Source: Streptomyces albiflavescens (GTDB lineage: Bacteria > Actinomycetota > Actinomycetes > Streptomycetales > Streptomycetaceae). Taken from it: 64,000 nt of DNA. The number at the start of each line of letters is the position of its first letter. The stretch's first letter is position 1. Below are positions 1 to 8,272 of the stretch, in pieces. Made by a program: the position numbers and the translations under genes. The stretch is from the NCBI RefSeq assembly GCF_014645835.1, contig NZ_BMMM01000001.1:310001-374000 (forward strand), in the 5' to 3' direction. The notes below the pieces were generated by a model. That model was not told the origin of the DNA and ran no database searches. It saw only the letters and a list, made by a program, of their open reading frames with translations.

Positions 1-1106
1 TCGAATTCGATGTCGCCCCGCGCTCGGCCGATCCGCCGGGCGTCGGCGGACTCGACGACCTGGGGGCGCTGGTCCAGCAACTCGATGATCCGTTCGGCGG
101 ACGCCGACGCGGCGTAGAAGCTGCTGCCGAGACGGGAGAGGCCGTGGATCGGGCCGTAGAGCTTGCCGATCAGCGCCAGGAAGACCAGGAGCCCGCCCAG
201 CGTGAGCTCGCCCTGCGCCAGTTTCCAGGTGCCGAGCCCCATGACGGCAAGGGCGCCGGACACCTCGATGATCTCGACGAGCGGTCCGTAGACGGCATGG
301 ATCCGCGCCGACGCCATCGCGGCGCGGAACTTGCCGACGTTCTCGCGCTCGAAGCGGCGCTGCTCCCAGTTCTGCCGGTTGTACGCCTGGACCAGGGCCA
401 CGTTGCCCAACGACTCCTCGGCGACCGCGCTGAGCGAACCGCTGCGGCGTCTGCGTTCCCGCGACGCCTCCTTGATCAGCCGGGAGAAGTGGCGGGCGGC
501 GCGCCAGAACAGCGGCACGATGACGAGCGCGAGGAGCGTCAGGTCCCACTGGAGGTAAAGGAGGAGACCGAGGAAGACGCCCAGCCGGATCACCTGGTAG
601 AGCGCGTCCGCGACGCCCGAGAGCAGAAACGTCTCGACGGCGTCCACGTCACCCGTGACACGCGACAGCACGTCTCCGAGCCGCCGCCGCTCGAAGAACC
701 CGAGCGACAGGCCCTGGACGTGCCGGAACACGTCGGAGCGCAAAGTCAGCAGGAACCGCTCGCTGACCCACGTGGACGTCAGGTCGTCGGCGAACCCCAG
801 AAGGCCGGAGCCGACGATGAGTCCCAGATAGGTCGGCGCGATCCAGAGGAAGGGCCTCAGATCTCGTGGGACGAGCACCTCGTCCACCACGATCTTGAAG
901 AGCCACAGTTCGGCCGCGTCGACGAGGGGTCCGATCAGGCTGAAGAGGACAAGAGGGACGAGCCAGCGCCGGCGACCGCGTGTGTAGGGCCAGAAACGCC
1001 GGAACACCTCACGCGGGGGCACTGGTGGCGCGGCCGCCACCACGGCATCGGCATCCTCGCCCACCGACAGCAGACGCCGCAGAATGTGCCGCGGGATACG
1101 CACCAT
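1..1106 (-). CDS. ABC exporter, fused membrane/ATPase type (5' part only)
   Basis: The reading frame starts with ATG at 1106 and runs off the left edge, so only about 368 N-terminal residues are visible. The translation shows an ABC exporter membrane domain. An N-terminal cytoplasmic stretch is followed by hydrophobic segments (for example LVPLVLFSLIGPLV) and the typical linker LGFFERRRLGDVLSRVTGDV, then the coupling-helix region ending AERIIELLDQRPQVVES. That last stretch normally leads into the nucleotide-binding domain, which lies outside the window. Such proteins work as homo- or heterodimers that expel lipids, drugs or peptides. The gene follows a His-rich mini-gene and a hairpin on the same strand, so the two may share a promoter. 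Family is confident; substrate is unknown. Confidence 0.9.
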   Translation of the reverse strand, partial: MVRIPRHILRRLLSVGEDADAVVAAAPPVPPREVFRRFWPYTRGRRRWLVPLVLFSLIGPLVDAAELWLFKIVVDEVLVPRDLRPFLWIAPTYLGLIVGSGLLGFADDLTSTWVSERFLLTLRSDVFRHVQGLSLGFFERRRLGDVLSRVTGDVDAVETFLLSGVADALYQVIRLGVFLGLLLYLQWDLTLLALVIVPLFWRAARHFSRLIKEASRERRRRSGSLSAVAEESLGNVALVQAYNRQNWEQRRFERENVGKFRAAMASARIHAVYGPLVEIIEVSGALAVMGLGTWKLAQGELTLGGLLVFLALIGKLYGPIHGLSRLGSSFYAASASAERIIELLDQRPQVVESADARRIGRARGDIEF

Positions 1107-1134
1107 GGCAAGGATCCGTCGTGGCTCGACGACG

Positions 1135-1168
1135 GAGCGGACCGGGTCCTCCAGGCCCCGGTCCGCTC
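1135..1168 (-). terminator. Hairpin between the His-rich mini-gene and the ABC exporter
   Basis: A perfect 12-bp inverted repeat (GAGCGGACCGGG / CCCGGTCCGCTC) has a 10-base loop. On the minus strand it lies 5 bases after the stop of the 60-aa gene and about 29 bases before the ABC exporter start. No clear U-tract follows, as is usual in Streptomyces. It could be a terminator, or a partial one that lowers exporter expression relative to the small protein. Confidence 0.6.
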
Positions 1169-1173
1169 AGCCC

Positions 1174-1356
1174 TCAGTGGCGGTGACCGTGGTCACCGTG
1201 GTCACCGCGGTGACCGTGGCGACCAGAATGGTGATCGTCGAACGAGTCACGACGATGGCGGCCGTGCCTCCTCATCGAGTTGTCGTCGTGCCTCGAGGTC
1301 GAATCCCTTCCGTGGTCACGGTGTTTGGCAGGAAAGAGATCACTGAAGATCGCCAT
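1174..1356 (-). CDS. Small His/Asp/Arg-rich protein, 60 aa
   Basis: This short ORF has a near-ideal SD: GGAGGA lies 5 bases before the ATG at 1356, after an otherwise empty upstream region. The product begins MAIFSDLFPAKHRDHGRD and becomes almost entirely H, R, D and G, ending HGHRGDHGDHGHRH. The DNA of the 3' half is made of short GGTGACC/GGTCACC-like repeats. There is no signal peptide or membrane segment. The composition would suit metal chelation, or a precursor exported or processed with the ABC protein encoded just downstream; both are inference. The good SD and a hairpin right after the stop argue for a real gene, but a short low-complexity ORF in GC-rich DNA can also be spurious. Confidence 0.55.
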   Translation of the reverse strand: MAIFSDLFPAKHRDHGRDSTSRHDDNSMRRHGRHRRDSFDDHHSGRHGHRGDHGDHGHRH

Positions 1357-1560
1357 TGCATTCCTCCGCTGAAATTACCCTCGTAGGAGATACGCGTCAG
1401 GGCCGGAAATGGATGGCGTCTCCTGGAAAAAGGAAGGATCTCTTTCCGGGGCTGCGGGGCTCGGGTGTGGCGACGACGGAGGCGGCCCTGGGGGACGGGG
1501 CGGGCGCCTGAAGCCGTGGAGACAGGCGTGAGCGGGTCTCCACTCCCCTGGGCGTCTGTG

Positions 1561-1593
1561 GGCCGTCGGCCGTGATGGGTACGGCCGACGGCC
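1561..1593 (-). terminator. Terminator hairpin downstream of the metalloprotease gene
   Basis: A perfect 13-bp inverted repeat (GGCCGTCGGCCGT / ACGGCCGACGGCC) around a 7-base loop sits 43 bases past the metalloprotease stop on the minus strand. The remaining sequence, to the start of the His-rich gene at 1356, shows no further feature beyond that gene's promoter region. Confidence 0.7.
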
Positions 1594-1636
1594 GGTTCTC
1601 CTGCACCCGCCGCTCAGCGCCGGGATGGGCGTCCGG

Positions 1637-3181
1637 TCACGGGGCCTGGTTGAAGAGCGCGACGATGCTGCGGTTCTGGTTCATGGTGATCTGGTACTGC
1701 GTCGTGGGGTCGGTCTGCTTCACACCGTCGACCTCCCAGCCCGCGAACACATAGCCGGCAGCAGGACGGGCGGTGACCGTCACCTGCGTGCCGGGGTCGT
1801 AGGGGCCGAATTCGCTGACCGTGACGGTGCCGCCGCCCGCCGGGGAGACGGACATGGTGAGGTTGTGCCGGGTGGTCACCTTCGAGGCGCGGTAGTTGGC
1901 CACGAAGGGCGTCGCGAGCTGTGCTTGGCCGGCGTTGTTGTTCTGGGCGTTGCCGAGCGCCTGACCGTTGGCCGTGGTGTTGATGGTGTTGGAGTACTGG
2001 TTGATGACCTTGCAGTTGGGCCGGCAGGGCGTGTTGTAGGCCATCAGCGTGTGGTAGGCGTTGTCCCCGGTGATCCAGCCGAAGTTGGAGGCGCCGGGCG
2101 CAGGCGTGCCCCCCTGGGAGATGTACGTCGCGCGGTCGTGATTCATGCCCAGGTTGTGACCGAGCTCGTGGCCGAGGTTGTCCCAGTCCTTCACGGACAG
2201 AACGCTAGTGACGGAGTAGGCGTACCCGCTGCTCTGGGCGTTCACGGTCGTCGGCAGGTCGGCCGCGCCGGAGCTGTTCTGGATCGGGACGGAGGCAAGC
2301 AGGGCCACCAGGTCGGCGCCGTAGGTTTCCCGGGCCGCGCGGGCCGGGATGCCGATGTTCAGATCAAAGGGATTGTTGAGCTTGTTGAGGAGGGTGTTGA
2401 CGTCCTCGTTGGTCACACCGGACGGGAGCGTCTGGTAGGAGTGGACGACGTGCACGCTGGCCGGCACGTTGGTGATGGCGAGCGCCTTGTTCATCTGGCT
2501 CACGCCGTAGCGGATCCGGGCCTCCACCTCGGTGACACCGCCGAGTTCGGTGACGGTGGCCGGGGTGTAGGGGACGACGATGTCGATGGCGACGGGGTTC
2601 GAGGCGTCGGCCCTGGGCGCCTTCCTGGTGTCCTTCTTGGCGTTCCTGGGAATGTTCCCCGGCACGGTGTCGGCTCCCTGGCCGCTGGGGGGCAGCAGCA
2701 GGGTGTCGATCTCCTCGAGGCAGTACTCACCTGGCCGCTTGGGGATAGGCGTGAACAGGTAGTCCTTGGTGCCGATCTCGATCACGCCGTCGAGGGTGAC
2801 CTGCCCGCCCTTGTCCTTGCCCTTGTCCTTGTCCTTGCAGGCTCCGATGATGGACAGGGAGACCGTGTTCTCGGGGTGCTTCGGGTCGTGGCCGTCCCAG
2901 TACACGGTCCCGTCCGTGTCCTTGCGGTAATAGTCCCGCACGGCGGTGATGCTCGGGGTGTCGCGGAAGAGACGGAATGTGCGGAGCTCCGGCACTCCTT
3001 CCTTCTGCTCACCGCAGAGCGAGGCGAACTCCTTGGCGTTGGCGCGCTGCACGGCGCTGCGCACCACCCAGGGCTCTTTGGAGCCCGTCGTGGCGAGCGC
3101 GGGGGTTGTGGTCATGGCCATGGGCACGGCGGTGAGGAGAGCGCTCGCCGCGGCGCAGGCGGTATGCAAGGAACGACGCAT
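1637..3181 (-). CDS. Secreted reprolysin-like zinc metalloprotease
   Basis: A 514-aa exported peptidase. Residues 1-32 form a Sec signal peptide (MRRSL, hydrophobic core, cleavage likely after ALA). The catalytic domain carries HELGHNLGMNH at about 338-348, with three zinc-binding histidines and the catalytic Glu339, and a later Met-turn (HTLMAYN). This is the metzincin pattern of M12B/reprolysin-like enzymes. Residues about 430-512 resemble a bacterial repeat domain (YVFAGWEVDGV ... NQNRSIVALFNQ) used for surface or substrate attachment. A Lys/Asp/Gly stretch (KDKDKGKDKGG, 116-126) lies in the propeptide-like N-terminal part. The substrate is unknown. The gene stands alone, with a strong hairpin after it. 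ATG 3181 is chosen because it gives the intact signal peptide. Confidence 0.9.
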   Translation of the reverse strand: MRRSLHTACAAASALLTAVPMAMTTTPALATTGSKEPWVVRSAVQRANAKEFASLCGEQKEGVPELRTFRLFRDTPSITAVRDYYRKDTDGTVYWDGHDPKHPENTVSLSIIGACKDKDKGKDKGGQVTLDGVIEIGTKDYLFTPIPKRPGEYCLEEIDTLLLPPSGQGADTVPGNIPRNAKKDTRKAPRADASNPVAIDIVVPYTPATVTELGGVTEVEARIRYGVSQMNKALAITNVPASVHVVHSYQTLPSGVTNEDVNTLLNKLNNPFDLNIGIPARAARETYGADLVALLASVPIQNSSGAADLPTTVNAQSSGYAYSVTSVLSVKDWDNLGHELGHNLGMNHDRATYISQGGTPAPGASNFGWITGDNAYHTLMAYNTPCRPNCKVINQYSNTINTTANGQALGNAQNNNAGQAQLATPFVANYRASKVTTRHNLTMSVSPAGGGTVTVSEFGPYDPGTQVTVTARPAAGYVFAGWEVDGVKQTDPTTQYQITMNQNRSIVALFNQAP

Positions 3182-3526
3182 TGGGCACGTCAGCCTTTCT
3201 GTGGGGAAATTCGCCCCATAATCAGCCGATAAGAACGTGCCAGGTCATCGAACACGTACGCACAAGAGGGATCTCGTGCCGAGGTTCATCCAGTCGGCCG
3301 CCAACGAACGCACAGCGGTCGGGCGACACGCCCTCTCGGCACCGCACCCGCCGTCCGGCAGCGGTGACGTCTCTTCGGGACCACTCCGGGACAAGTGGTG
3401 CGCGAGGCGGAGGCGTTGCATGTCCGGCCGGAGGAGGTGGGCGAGGAAGGGGGCGGCCCGCGACAGGTGCCGGCATCCCCGGCGGTTCACGTGCGTCCGC
3501 GCGGCCGGTCCAGGTGCGGCTGCCGG
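3182..3526. other. Intergenic, 345 bases, no gene seen
   Basis: The stretch lies between the end of the aldehyde dehydrogenase gene and the start of the metalloprotease gene, both on the minus strand. No ORF here has a supporting start or family match. It must hold the metalloprotease promoter (an AAAGG SD-like sequence precedes its ATG), but I cannot place -35/-10 boxes with confidence. Confidence 0.5.
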
Positions 3527-4960
3527 TCAGAGCATGACGTGCTTGACCTGGGTGTAGTCGAGCAGGCCGGTGAGGGAGAGGTCGCTGCCGTAGCCGGAGT
3601 GGCGTACTCCGCCGTGGGGCATCTCCGACACCGTGGTGCCGTGGGTGTTGACCCACACGATCCCCGTGTTCAGGGCGCGGCCCGCGCGCATCGCCCGGTC
3701 GTGGTCGCGTGTCCAGACACTGGCGGCGAGCCCTTGCGGCACCCCGTTGGCCATGCGGAAGGCGTCGGCCTCGTCGGCGAACGGCTGGACGGTCACCACC
3801 GGCCCGAACACCTCGCTCTGCACGATCTCGTCCTCCTGTCGCACCCCGGCGACGACCGTGGGCTGGTGGAAGAACCCGGGACGGTCGAGGGCGGCGCCAC
3901 CCGTGATGACCTCGGCGTTCACCGGCAGTCGGGCCAACAGGGCTCGCACGGAGTGGAGTTGGGCAGAACTGTTGAGGGGGCCGAAGTCGGCGTCCTCTTC
4001 CTCGGGGCCGCCGGGCACCTGGAGCGCTGCCCGGCGGGCGAACGCCTCCAGAAACGCGTCGTGGACACGGTGATGGACCAGGATCCTCGTGGCGGCCGTG
4101 CAGTCCTGGCCCGCGTTGTAGAACGCCAGCGACGACAACTGCTCCACGGCGTCCTCGAGATCGGCGTCGTCGTGCACCACCACGGGTGCGTTGCCGCCGA
4201 GTTCCAGGTGGAGCCGTTTGAGGTCGGCGGCCGCCGCCGCGGCGATCTCCTGCCCGGCCCGGACGCTCCCGGTGACGGCGACCAGCCGCACGCCCGGGTG
4301 GGCGACCAGGGCCCGGCCGGTGTCGCGGTCGCCGCACACCACGTTGATCACGCCCGGCGGCACATGCTCGGCGGCGATACGGGCGAGCAGCACGGCGGAC
4401 GACGGGGTGGTGTCGGACGGTTTGAGGACGACGGTGTTGCCGGCGGCGAGCGCGGGGGCGATCTTCCACACGGCCATCATCAGCGGGTAGTTCCAGGGAG
4501 TGATCTGGGCGCACACGCCGACGGGTTCGCGGCGCAGCACCGACGTGCGGCCCGGCGTGTACTCGGCGGCCGCGGCGCCCGGCAGGTTCCGGGCCGCGCC
4601 GGCGAAGTAGCGCACGGTGTCCAGGATCGCGGGCAGTTCGTCGGCCGTGAACAGGGTCCGCGGTTTGCCGGTGTCGCCGACCTCGGCGGCCACCAGGGCG
4701 TCCGCCTGACATTCCATGGCGTCGGCGAGGTGCAGCAATGCCGTCTGCCGCTGCGCCGGGGTGGTGGTCGACCAGGTGTCGAAGGCGTCCCGGGCCGCCC
4801 GGCATGCCATGTCGACGTCCTCGGCGCCGGACCGCGGCGCCGCGCCGCCGGTCTGCCCGGTGGCGGGGTCGACCAGGCTCAGTGTGGCTCCGGAGGCGGC
4901 GGGCAGATCCTTCCCGCCGATGTGGTTGAGGACGGTCCTCGGGCGGCCGGTGTCAGCCAC
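3527..4960 (-). CDS. Aldehyde dehydrogenase, gamma-aminobutyraldehyde dehydrogenase type
   Basis: A 477-aa NAD(P)-dependent aldehyde dehydrogenase of normal length. Visible catalytic parts are PWNYP with Asn157, Lys180 in VVLKPSD, Glu253 in LELGGNAP and the nucleophile Cys287 in AGQDCTA. The GQDCTAATR context is typical of the PatD/betaine-aldehyde group that oxidises omega-aminoaldehydes such as 4-aminobutanal or 4-trimethylammoniobutanal. The ATG overlaps the end of the amine oxidase gene, so the two are translationally coupled. The role fits: the oxidase makes an aminoaldehyde and this enzyme turns it into the amino acid (for example GABA). It is the last gene of the minus-strand catabolic unit. 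The family is sure; the exact aldehyde is inferred. Confidence 0.9.
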   Translation of the reverse strand: MADTGRPRTVLNHIGGKDLPAASGATLSLVDPATGQTGGAAPRSGAEDVDMACRAARDAFDTWSTTTPAQRQTALLHLADAMECQADALVAAEVGDTGKPRTLFTADELPAILDTVRYFAGAARNLPGAAAAEYTPGRTSVLRREPVGVCAQITPWNYPLMMAVWKIAPALAAGNTVVLKPSDTTPSSAVLLARIAAEHVPPGVINVVCGDRDTGRALVAHPGVRLVAVTGSVRAGQEIAAAAAADLKRLHLELGGNAPVVVHDDADLEDAVEQLSSLAFYNAGQDCTAATRILVHHRVHDAFLEAFARRAALQVPGGPEEEDADFGPLNSSAQLHSVRALLARLPVNAEVITGGAALDRPGFFHQPTVVAGVRQEDEIVQSEVFGPVVTVQPFADEADAFRMANGVPQGLAASVWTRDHDRAMRAGRALNTGIVWVNTHGTTVSEMPHGGVRHSGYGSDLSLTGLLDYTQVKHVML

Positions 4961-6269
4961 GGCGCAGCGCCTCCTCGGCGGCGGCGCGGCCGGTCCGGAC
5001 GGCGCCTTCCATATAACCGGCGACCCACTGGTCGGAGCCGCAGACGTAGAACGGCGGTTCGTGCGTGCCGTGCAGCGGACCGACGGCCGTCACCTCACCC
5101 GGCGGCCACTGGGTGACGTATCCCTGGGTCCACGGGTCGGTGCCCCACAGCCTCAGGTAGGAGGCGAGCGGCCGGTGGGCCTCGTCGCCGAACATGCCGG
5201 CGATCTCGGCGAGCAGCTCGGGGGTACGCAGGTGGGGCGGCGTGCCGAGCAGGATGCCGTAGCGCTCGGGCGGTACCAGCGCCGAGAGGACGCCCTCGCT
5301 CTGCGGCCAGGTGGAGCCCAGGACGCCCTCGCACTCGGACAGGCCGTTCAGGCCGGCGTCCCGCCAGAACGGCGTGGCGTAGACGGCGGCGAACTTGGCC
5401 GCGGTCGCCTGGCGCTGGCGGTGCAGCGAGGCCAGGCGCGCTTCGCCGACGCCGCTGACGGCGACCGACCGCAGTGGCCCCACGGGCAGGGCGCTGACCA
5501 CGGCGGCCGCGGTGAGCGTCTCGCCGGTCACCAGGCGGACGGTGCAACGGCCGGGCCGTACGTCCAGGGACGTGACAGGTGAGCCGAGGCGGATGCGTGG
5601 GCCGAGTTCGCGGCCCAGGACCTCGGCCAGGGTCGCCGAGCCCTCGGCCAGGCGCAGGCCTTCCCAGTCCTCGTAGTCGTAGTGGCCGCCGCTGGGGACG
5701 GCCGTGTGTTTGCGCAGCGCCGCGAGCAGGGAGATCCGCTCGTACGAGCCGCCGGCCAGGGCCAGTTGACCGATGTTCCACAGCCGTACGACGGCGGGCG
5801 TGGCGTGCTGGGCGCGGAGCCAGTCCCCGACCGACAGCCGGTCGAGGGCGGTGGCCTGCGGGTGCGACCAGGGGTCATCGGGATCCACGGTGTCGGCCAG
5901 CTCGACGAACTGCGCGGTGAGCCGCTCGTGCAGGGCCGCGTCGCCGGGCCCGAACCAGTGCGGCGGCTCGCCGGCCGAGCGGCCCTCGGGGGTGGCGCGG
6001 GTCATCCGGCCGGGTTCGGCGACGTAGCTGGGCACGGTCTTCAGGCCCAGTTCTTCGGCGAGTTCGAGGTACGCGGTGTGCGCGCGGCCCACCACTTCGC
6101 CGCCCAGCTGGACGGTGCGGCCGTCCGGCAGCCGGGCCTGCTCGACCCGGCCGCCGACGCGGTCCCTGGCCTCCAGGACCAGGACGTCGGCGCCACCAGC
6201 TGCGAGGTCCCGGGCCGCGGCGAGCCCGGCCAGTCCGGCACCGAGCACGATCACGTCATGATGCATCAA
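4953..6269 (-). CDS. Flavin amine oxidase (putrescine oxidase-like)
   Basis: A 438-aa FAD-dependent monoamine-oxidase-family enzyme. The N-terminus has the dinucleotide fold DVIVLGAGLAGLAAARDLAA followed by VLEARDRVGGRV. The C-terminus has the second FAD motif (FYVCGSDQWVAGYMEGAVRTG). The overall look is that of bacterial putrescine oxidases, which convert a primary amine to an aldehyde with O2, giving ammonia and peroxide. It lies between a polyamine-type ABC importer and an aminoaldehyde dehydrogenase, which supports a diamine or polyamine substrate. Met1 (6269) and Met2 (6266) are both possible starts; an AAGGA-like SD precedes them. N-acetylated polyamine or another amine cannot be excluded as substrate. 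Confidence 0.85.
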   Translation of the reverse strand: MMHHDVIVLGAGLAGLAAARDLAAGGADVLVLEARDRVGGRVEQARLPDGRTVQLGGEVVGRAHTAYLELAEELGLKTVPSYVAEPGRMTRATPEGRSAGEPPHWFGPGDAALHERLTAQFVELADTVDPDDPWSHPQATALDRLSVGDWLRAQHATPAVVRLWNIGQLALAGGSYERISLLAALRKHTAVPSGGHYDYEDWEGLRLAEGSATLAEVLGRELGPRIRLGSPVTSLDVRPGRCTVRLVTGETLTAAAVVSALPVGPLRSVAVSGVGEARLASLHRQRQATAAKFAAVYATPFWRDAGLNGLSECEGVLGSTWPQSEGVLSALVPPERYGILLGTPPHLRTPELLAEIAGMFGDEAHRPLASYLRLWGTDPWTQGYVTQWPPGEVTAVGPLHGTHEPPFYVCGSDQWVAGYMEGAVRTGRAAAEEALRRG

Positions 6270-6315
6270 CTTCGGTTCCTTCGTTCCTGGGCGGTCGAGG
6301 GGCGCCGGGGCGTGG

Positions 6316-7386
6316 TCAGCTCAGGACGAGGCAGTGCTCGGGCCGCCAGCCGAACTCCACCGTCTCGCCGCCGCTCCAGCGGTCCTCCATGCGGGACCGG
6401 GCCGTGTTCTGTTCGAGCACCGACAACGTCACTCCGGGAGCCAGCTCGATGAGGTAGGTCGTGGTGGGGCCGCTGTAGACGGTCTCGCGGATCACGCCGC
6501 TGAGCACCGACATGCCCGCTTCGAAGTCGGACAGCCAGATCTTCTCGGGGCGCACGGACACGCTGACCGCGGCGCCGTCGGCGATGCCGGCCCGCCGGCC
6601 GACCGGGAGCCCGGGACCGTCGGCGAGGGCGACCTCGCCGTTCCGGTAGGTTCCGGTCATCAGGTTGGAGGTGCCCATGAAAGCGGCGACGAACCGGCTG
6701 GTGGGGTGCTCGTAGACGTCCTCGGGGGTGCCGCACTGCTCGATGCGGCCCTCATTCATCACGGCGATCCGGTCGGACATGGTCAGCGCCTCGTCCTGGT
6801 CGTGGGTGACGAAGACGAAGGTGATGCCGACCTCGCGCTGGATCTGCTTGAGCTCCACCTGCATCTGCCGGCGCAGCTTGAGATCCAGGGCGGCCAGCGG
6901 CTCGTCGAGCAGCAGCACGGCGGGGCGGTTGACCAGGGCGCGGGCGAGGGCGACGCGTTGGCGCTGGCCGCCGGAGAGGGTGCGGGGCCTTCGCCGGGCG
7001 AGCCCGTCGAGCTGGACCAGGTCCAGCATCTCGCCCACCCGTTGCCGGATCTCGGCCTTGGCCACGCCGCTGCGCTTGAGGCCGAAGGCGACGTTGTCCT
7101 CGATGCTCAGGTGGTCGAACAGGGCGTAGCTCTGGAAGACGGTGTTGACGTTGCGCTTGTTGGGCGGCAGCGCGGTCACGTCCTCGCCCGCGAGCACGAC
7201 GGCCCCCTCGGTCGGGTCGGTGAACCCGCCGATCATCCGCAGCGAGGTGGTCTTGCCGCAGCCCGACGGGCCCAGCAGCGAGAAGAAGTGGCCGGCGTCG
7301 ATGTCGAGGCTCACGTCGTGGACGGCATAGGAATCGGCGAACTGCTTGGAGACGCCGTCGAGCCGGACAGCGGGGATCGCGTCCAT
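6316..7386 (-). CDS. potA: ABC importer ATPase, spermidine/putrescine type
   Basis: A 356-aa ATPase. Walker A is GPSGCGKTT, followed by a Q-loop region, the signature LSGGQRQR, Walker B VLLLDEPLAALD and the switch His in VFVTHDQDEA. The C-terminal third is a TOBE-like regulatory domain (SVSVRPEKIWL ... VEFGWRPEHCLVL), as in PotA proteins. It energises the two permeases encoded just upstream; only 4 bases separate its start from the end of the second permease gene. Transport of polyamines is inferred from the family and the neighbours; related PotA-type systems also import other cationic amines. Confidence 0.9.
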   Translation of the reverse strand: MDAIPAVRLDGVSKQFADSYAVHDVSLDIDAGHFFSLLGPSGCGKTTSLRMIGGFTDPTEGAVVLAGEDVTALPPNKRNVNTVFQSYALFDHLSIEDNVAFGLKRSGVAKAEIRQRVGEMLDLVQLDGLARRRPRTLSGGQRQRVALARALVNRPAVLLLDEPLAALDLKLRRQMQVELKQIQREVGITFVFVTHDQDEALTMSDRIAVMNEGRIEQCGTPEDVYEHPTSRFVAAFMGTSNLMTGTYRNGEVALADGPGLPVGRRAGIADGAAVSVSVRPEKIWLSDFEAGMSVLSGVIRETVYSGPTTTYLIELAPGVTLSVLEQNTARSRMEDRWSGGETVEFGWRPEHCLVLS

Positions 7387-7390
7387 GGAG

Positions 7391-8272
7391 TCACTCCCCG
7401 GAGAGGATGTCGAGGCCGCCGCGTCGGCCGAACAGGCGCGGTATGAACAGGGCCAGGGCGATCAGGGCGATGGATCCGGCGAGCATCAGCGTGCCCACCG
7501 CGTTGATGGTCGGCTGAACGCCGAAGCGGATCGCGGAGTAGATGCGCACGGACAGCGGCTGGGGGTCGACGCCGGTGGTGAAGTACGCGAGTACGAAGTC
7601 GTCGAAGACGAGCGCGAAGACCAGTACGGCGCCGGCGAGCACGGCGGGCAACAGGGCGGGCAGGGTGACCAGGCGCAGCGCCTGCCAGCGGGTCGCGCCG
7701 AGATCCATCGCGGCCTCCTCCACCTCGGGATTGAGGGCCGCGACCCGGGAGCGCAGGATGACGGTGACATAGGAGATGGAGAAGGTGATCTCCGAGAGCA
7801 TCACCGTGCCGGTGGACAGGGTCACGCCCAGGCCCTTGAACAGCAGCATCGACGCGACGCCGGTGACGATCTCCGGGGTGATCAGCGGCACCAGCATGAT
7901 CAGCCCGGCCAGTGAGCCGAGCCGGGTGCGGCAGCGCACCAGGCCGAGCGCGAGGGCCACGCCCAGGACGACCGAACCCGCCATCGCCACCAGGGAGATC
8001 CGCAGGCTGGTGCCCAGCGAGGAGATCAGGACGTCGTCCTGGAGGAACGCGCGGTACCAGCGCAGGCTGAAGCCGTCGAAGACGGTCAGGGACTTCCTGG
8101 CGTTGAAGGAGAACAGCGTCACGACGGCGATGGGCAGGTACAGCAGGGCGAAGAACAGGGCGGTGACGGCGATGAGGATCCGTGGTCTGCGCCCGGCACG
8201 GCGGCGCCGGGTCCGGATCCGCGTCCGGGCGGGGGTGGGGGCGGCGGAGGAAGGGAGGCGGAGCAGGGTCAT
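7391..8272 (-). CDS. potC: ABC importer permease, PotC type
   Basis: A 293-aa inner-membrane permease. After an Arg-rich cytoplasmic N-terminus (about 30 residues) come roughly six hydrophobic helices. The permease coupling loop EEAAMDLGATRWQALRLVTLP contains the EAA motif with the conserved Gly. The start ATG 8272 overlaps the stop of the upstream permease gene (ATGA), which decides the start; the reading frame extends much further upstream only as an overlap with that gene. It forms the membrane channel with the PotB-type partner. Confidence 0.88.
   Translation of the reverse strand: MTLLRLPSSAAPTPARTRIRTRRRRAGRRPRILIAVTALFFALLYLPIAVVTLFSFNARKSLTVFDGFSLRWYRAFLQDDVLISSLGTSLRISLVAMAGSVVLGVALALGLVRCRTRLGSLAGLIMLVPLITPEIVTGVASMLLFKGLGVTLSTGTVMLSEITFSISYVTVILRSRVAALNPEVEEAAMDLGATRWQALRLVTLPALLPAVLAGAVLVFALVFDDFVLAYFTTGVDPQPLSVRIYSAIRFGVQPTINAVGTLMLAGSIALIALALFIPRLFGRRGGLDILSGE

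Noticed and set aside
144..1346. A 400-codon plus-strand open frame
   Set aside because: It is opposite to the ABC exporter, whose minus-strand translation has unmistakable family phrases. The plus frame is highly charged and lacks a domain.
1625..3232. A 535-codon plus-strand open frame
   Set aside because: Antisense of the metalloprotease gene, which has the HExxHxxGxxH site and a signal peptide.
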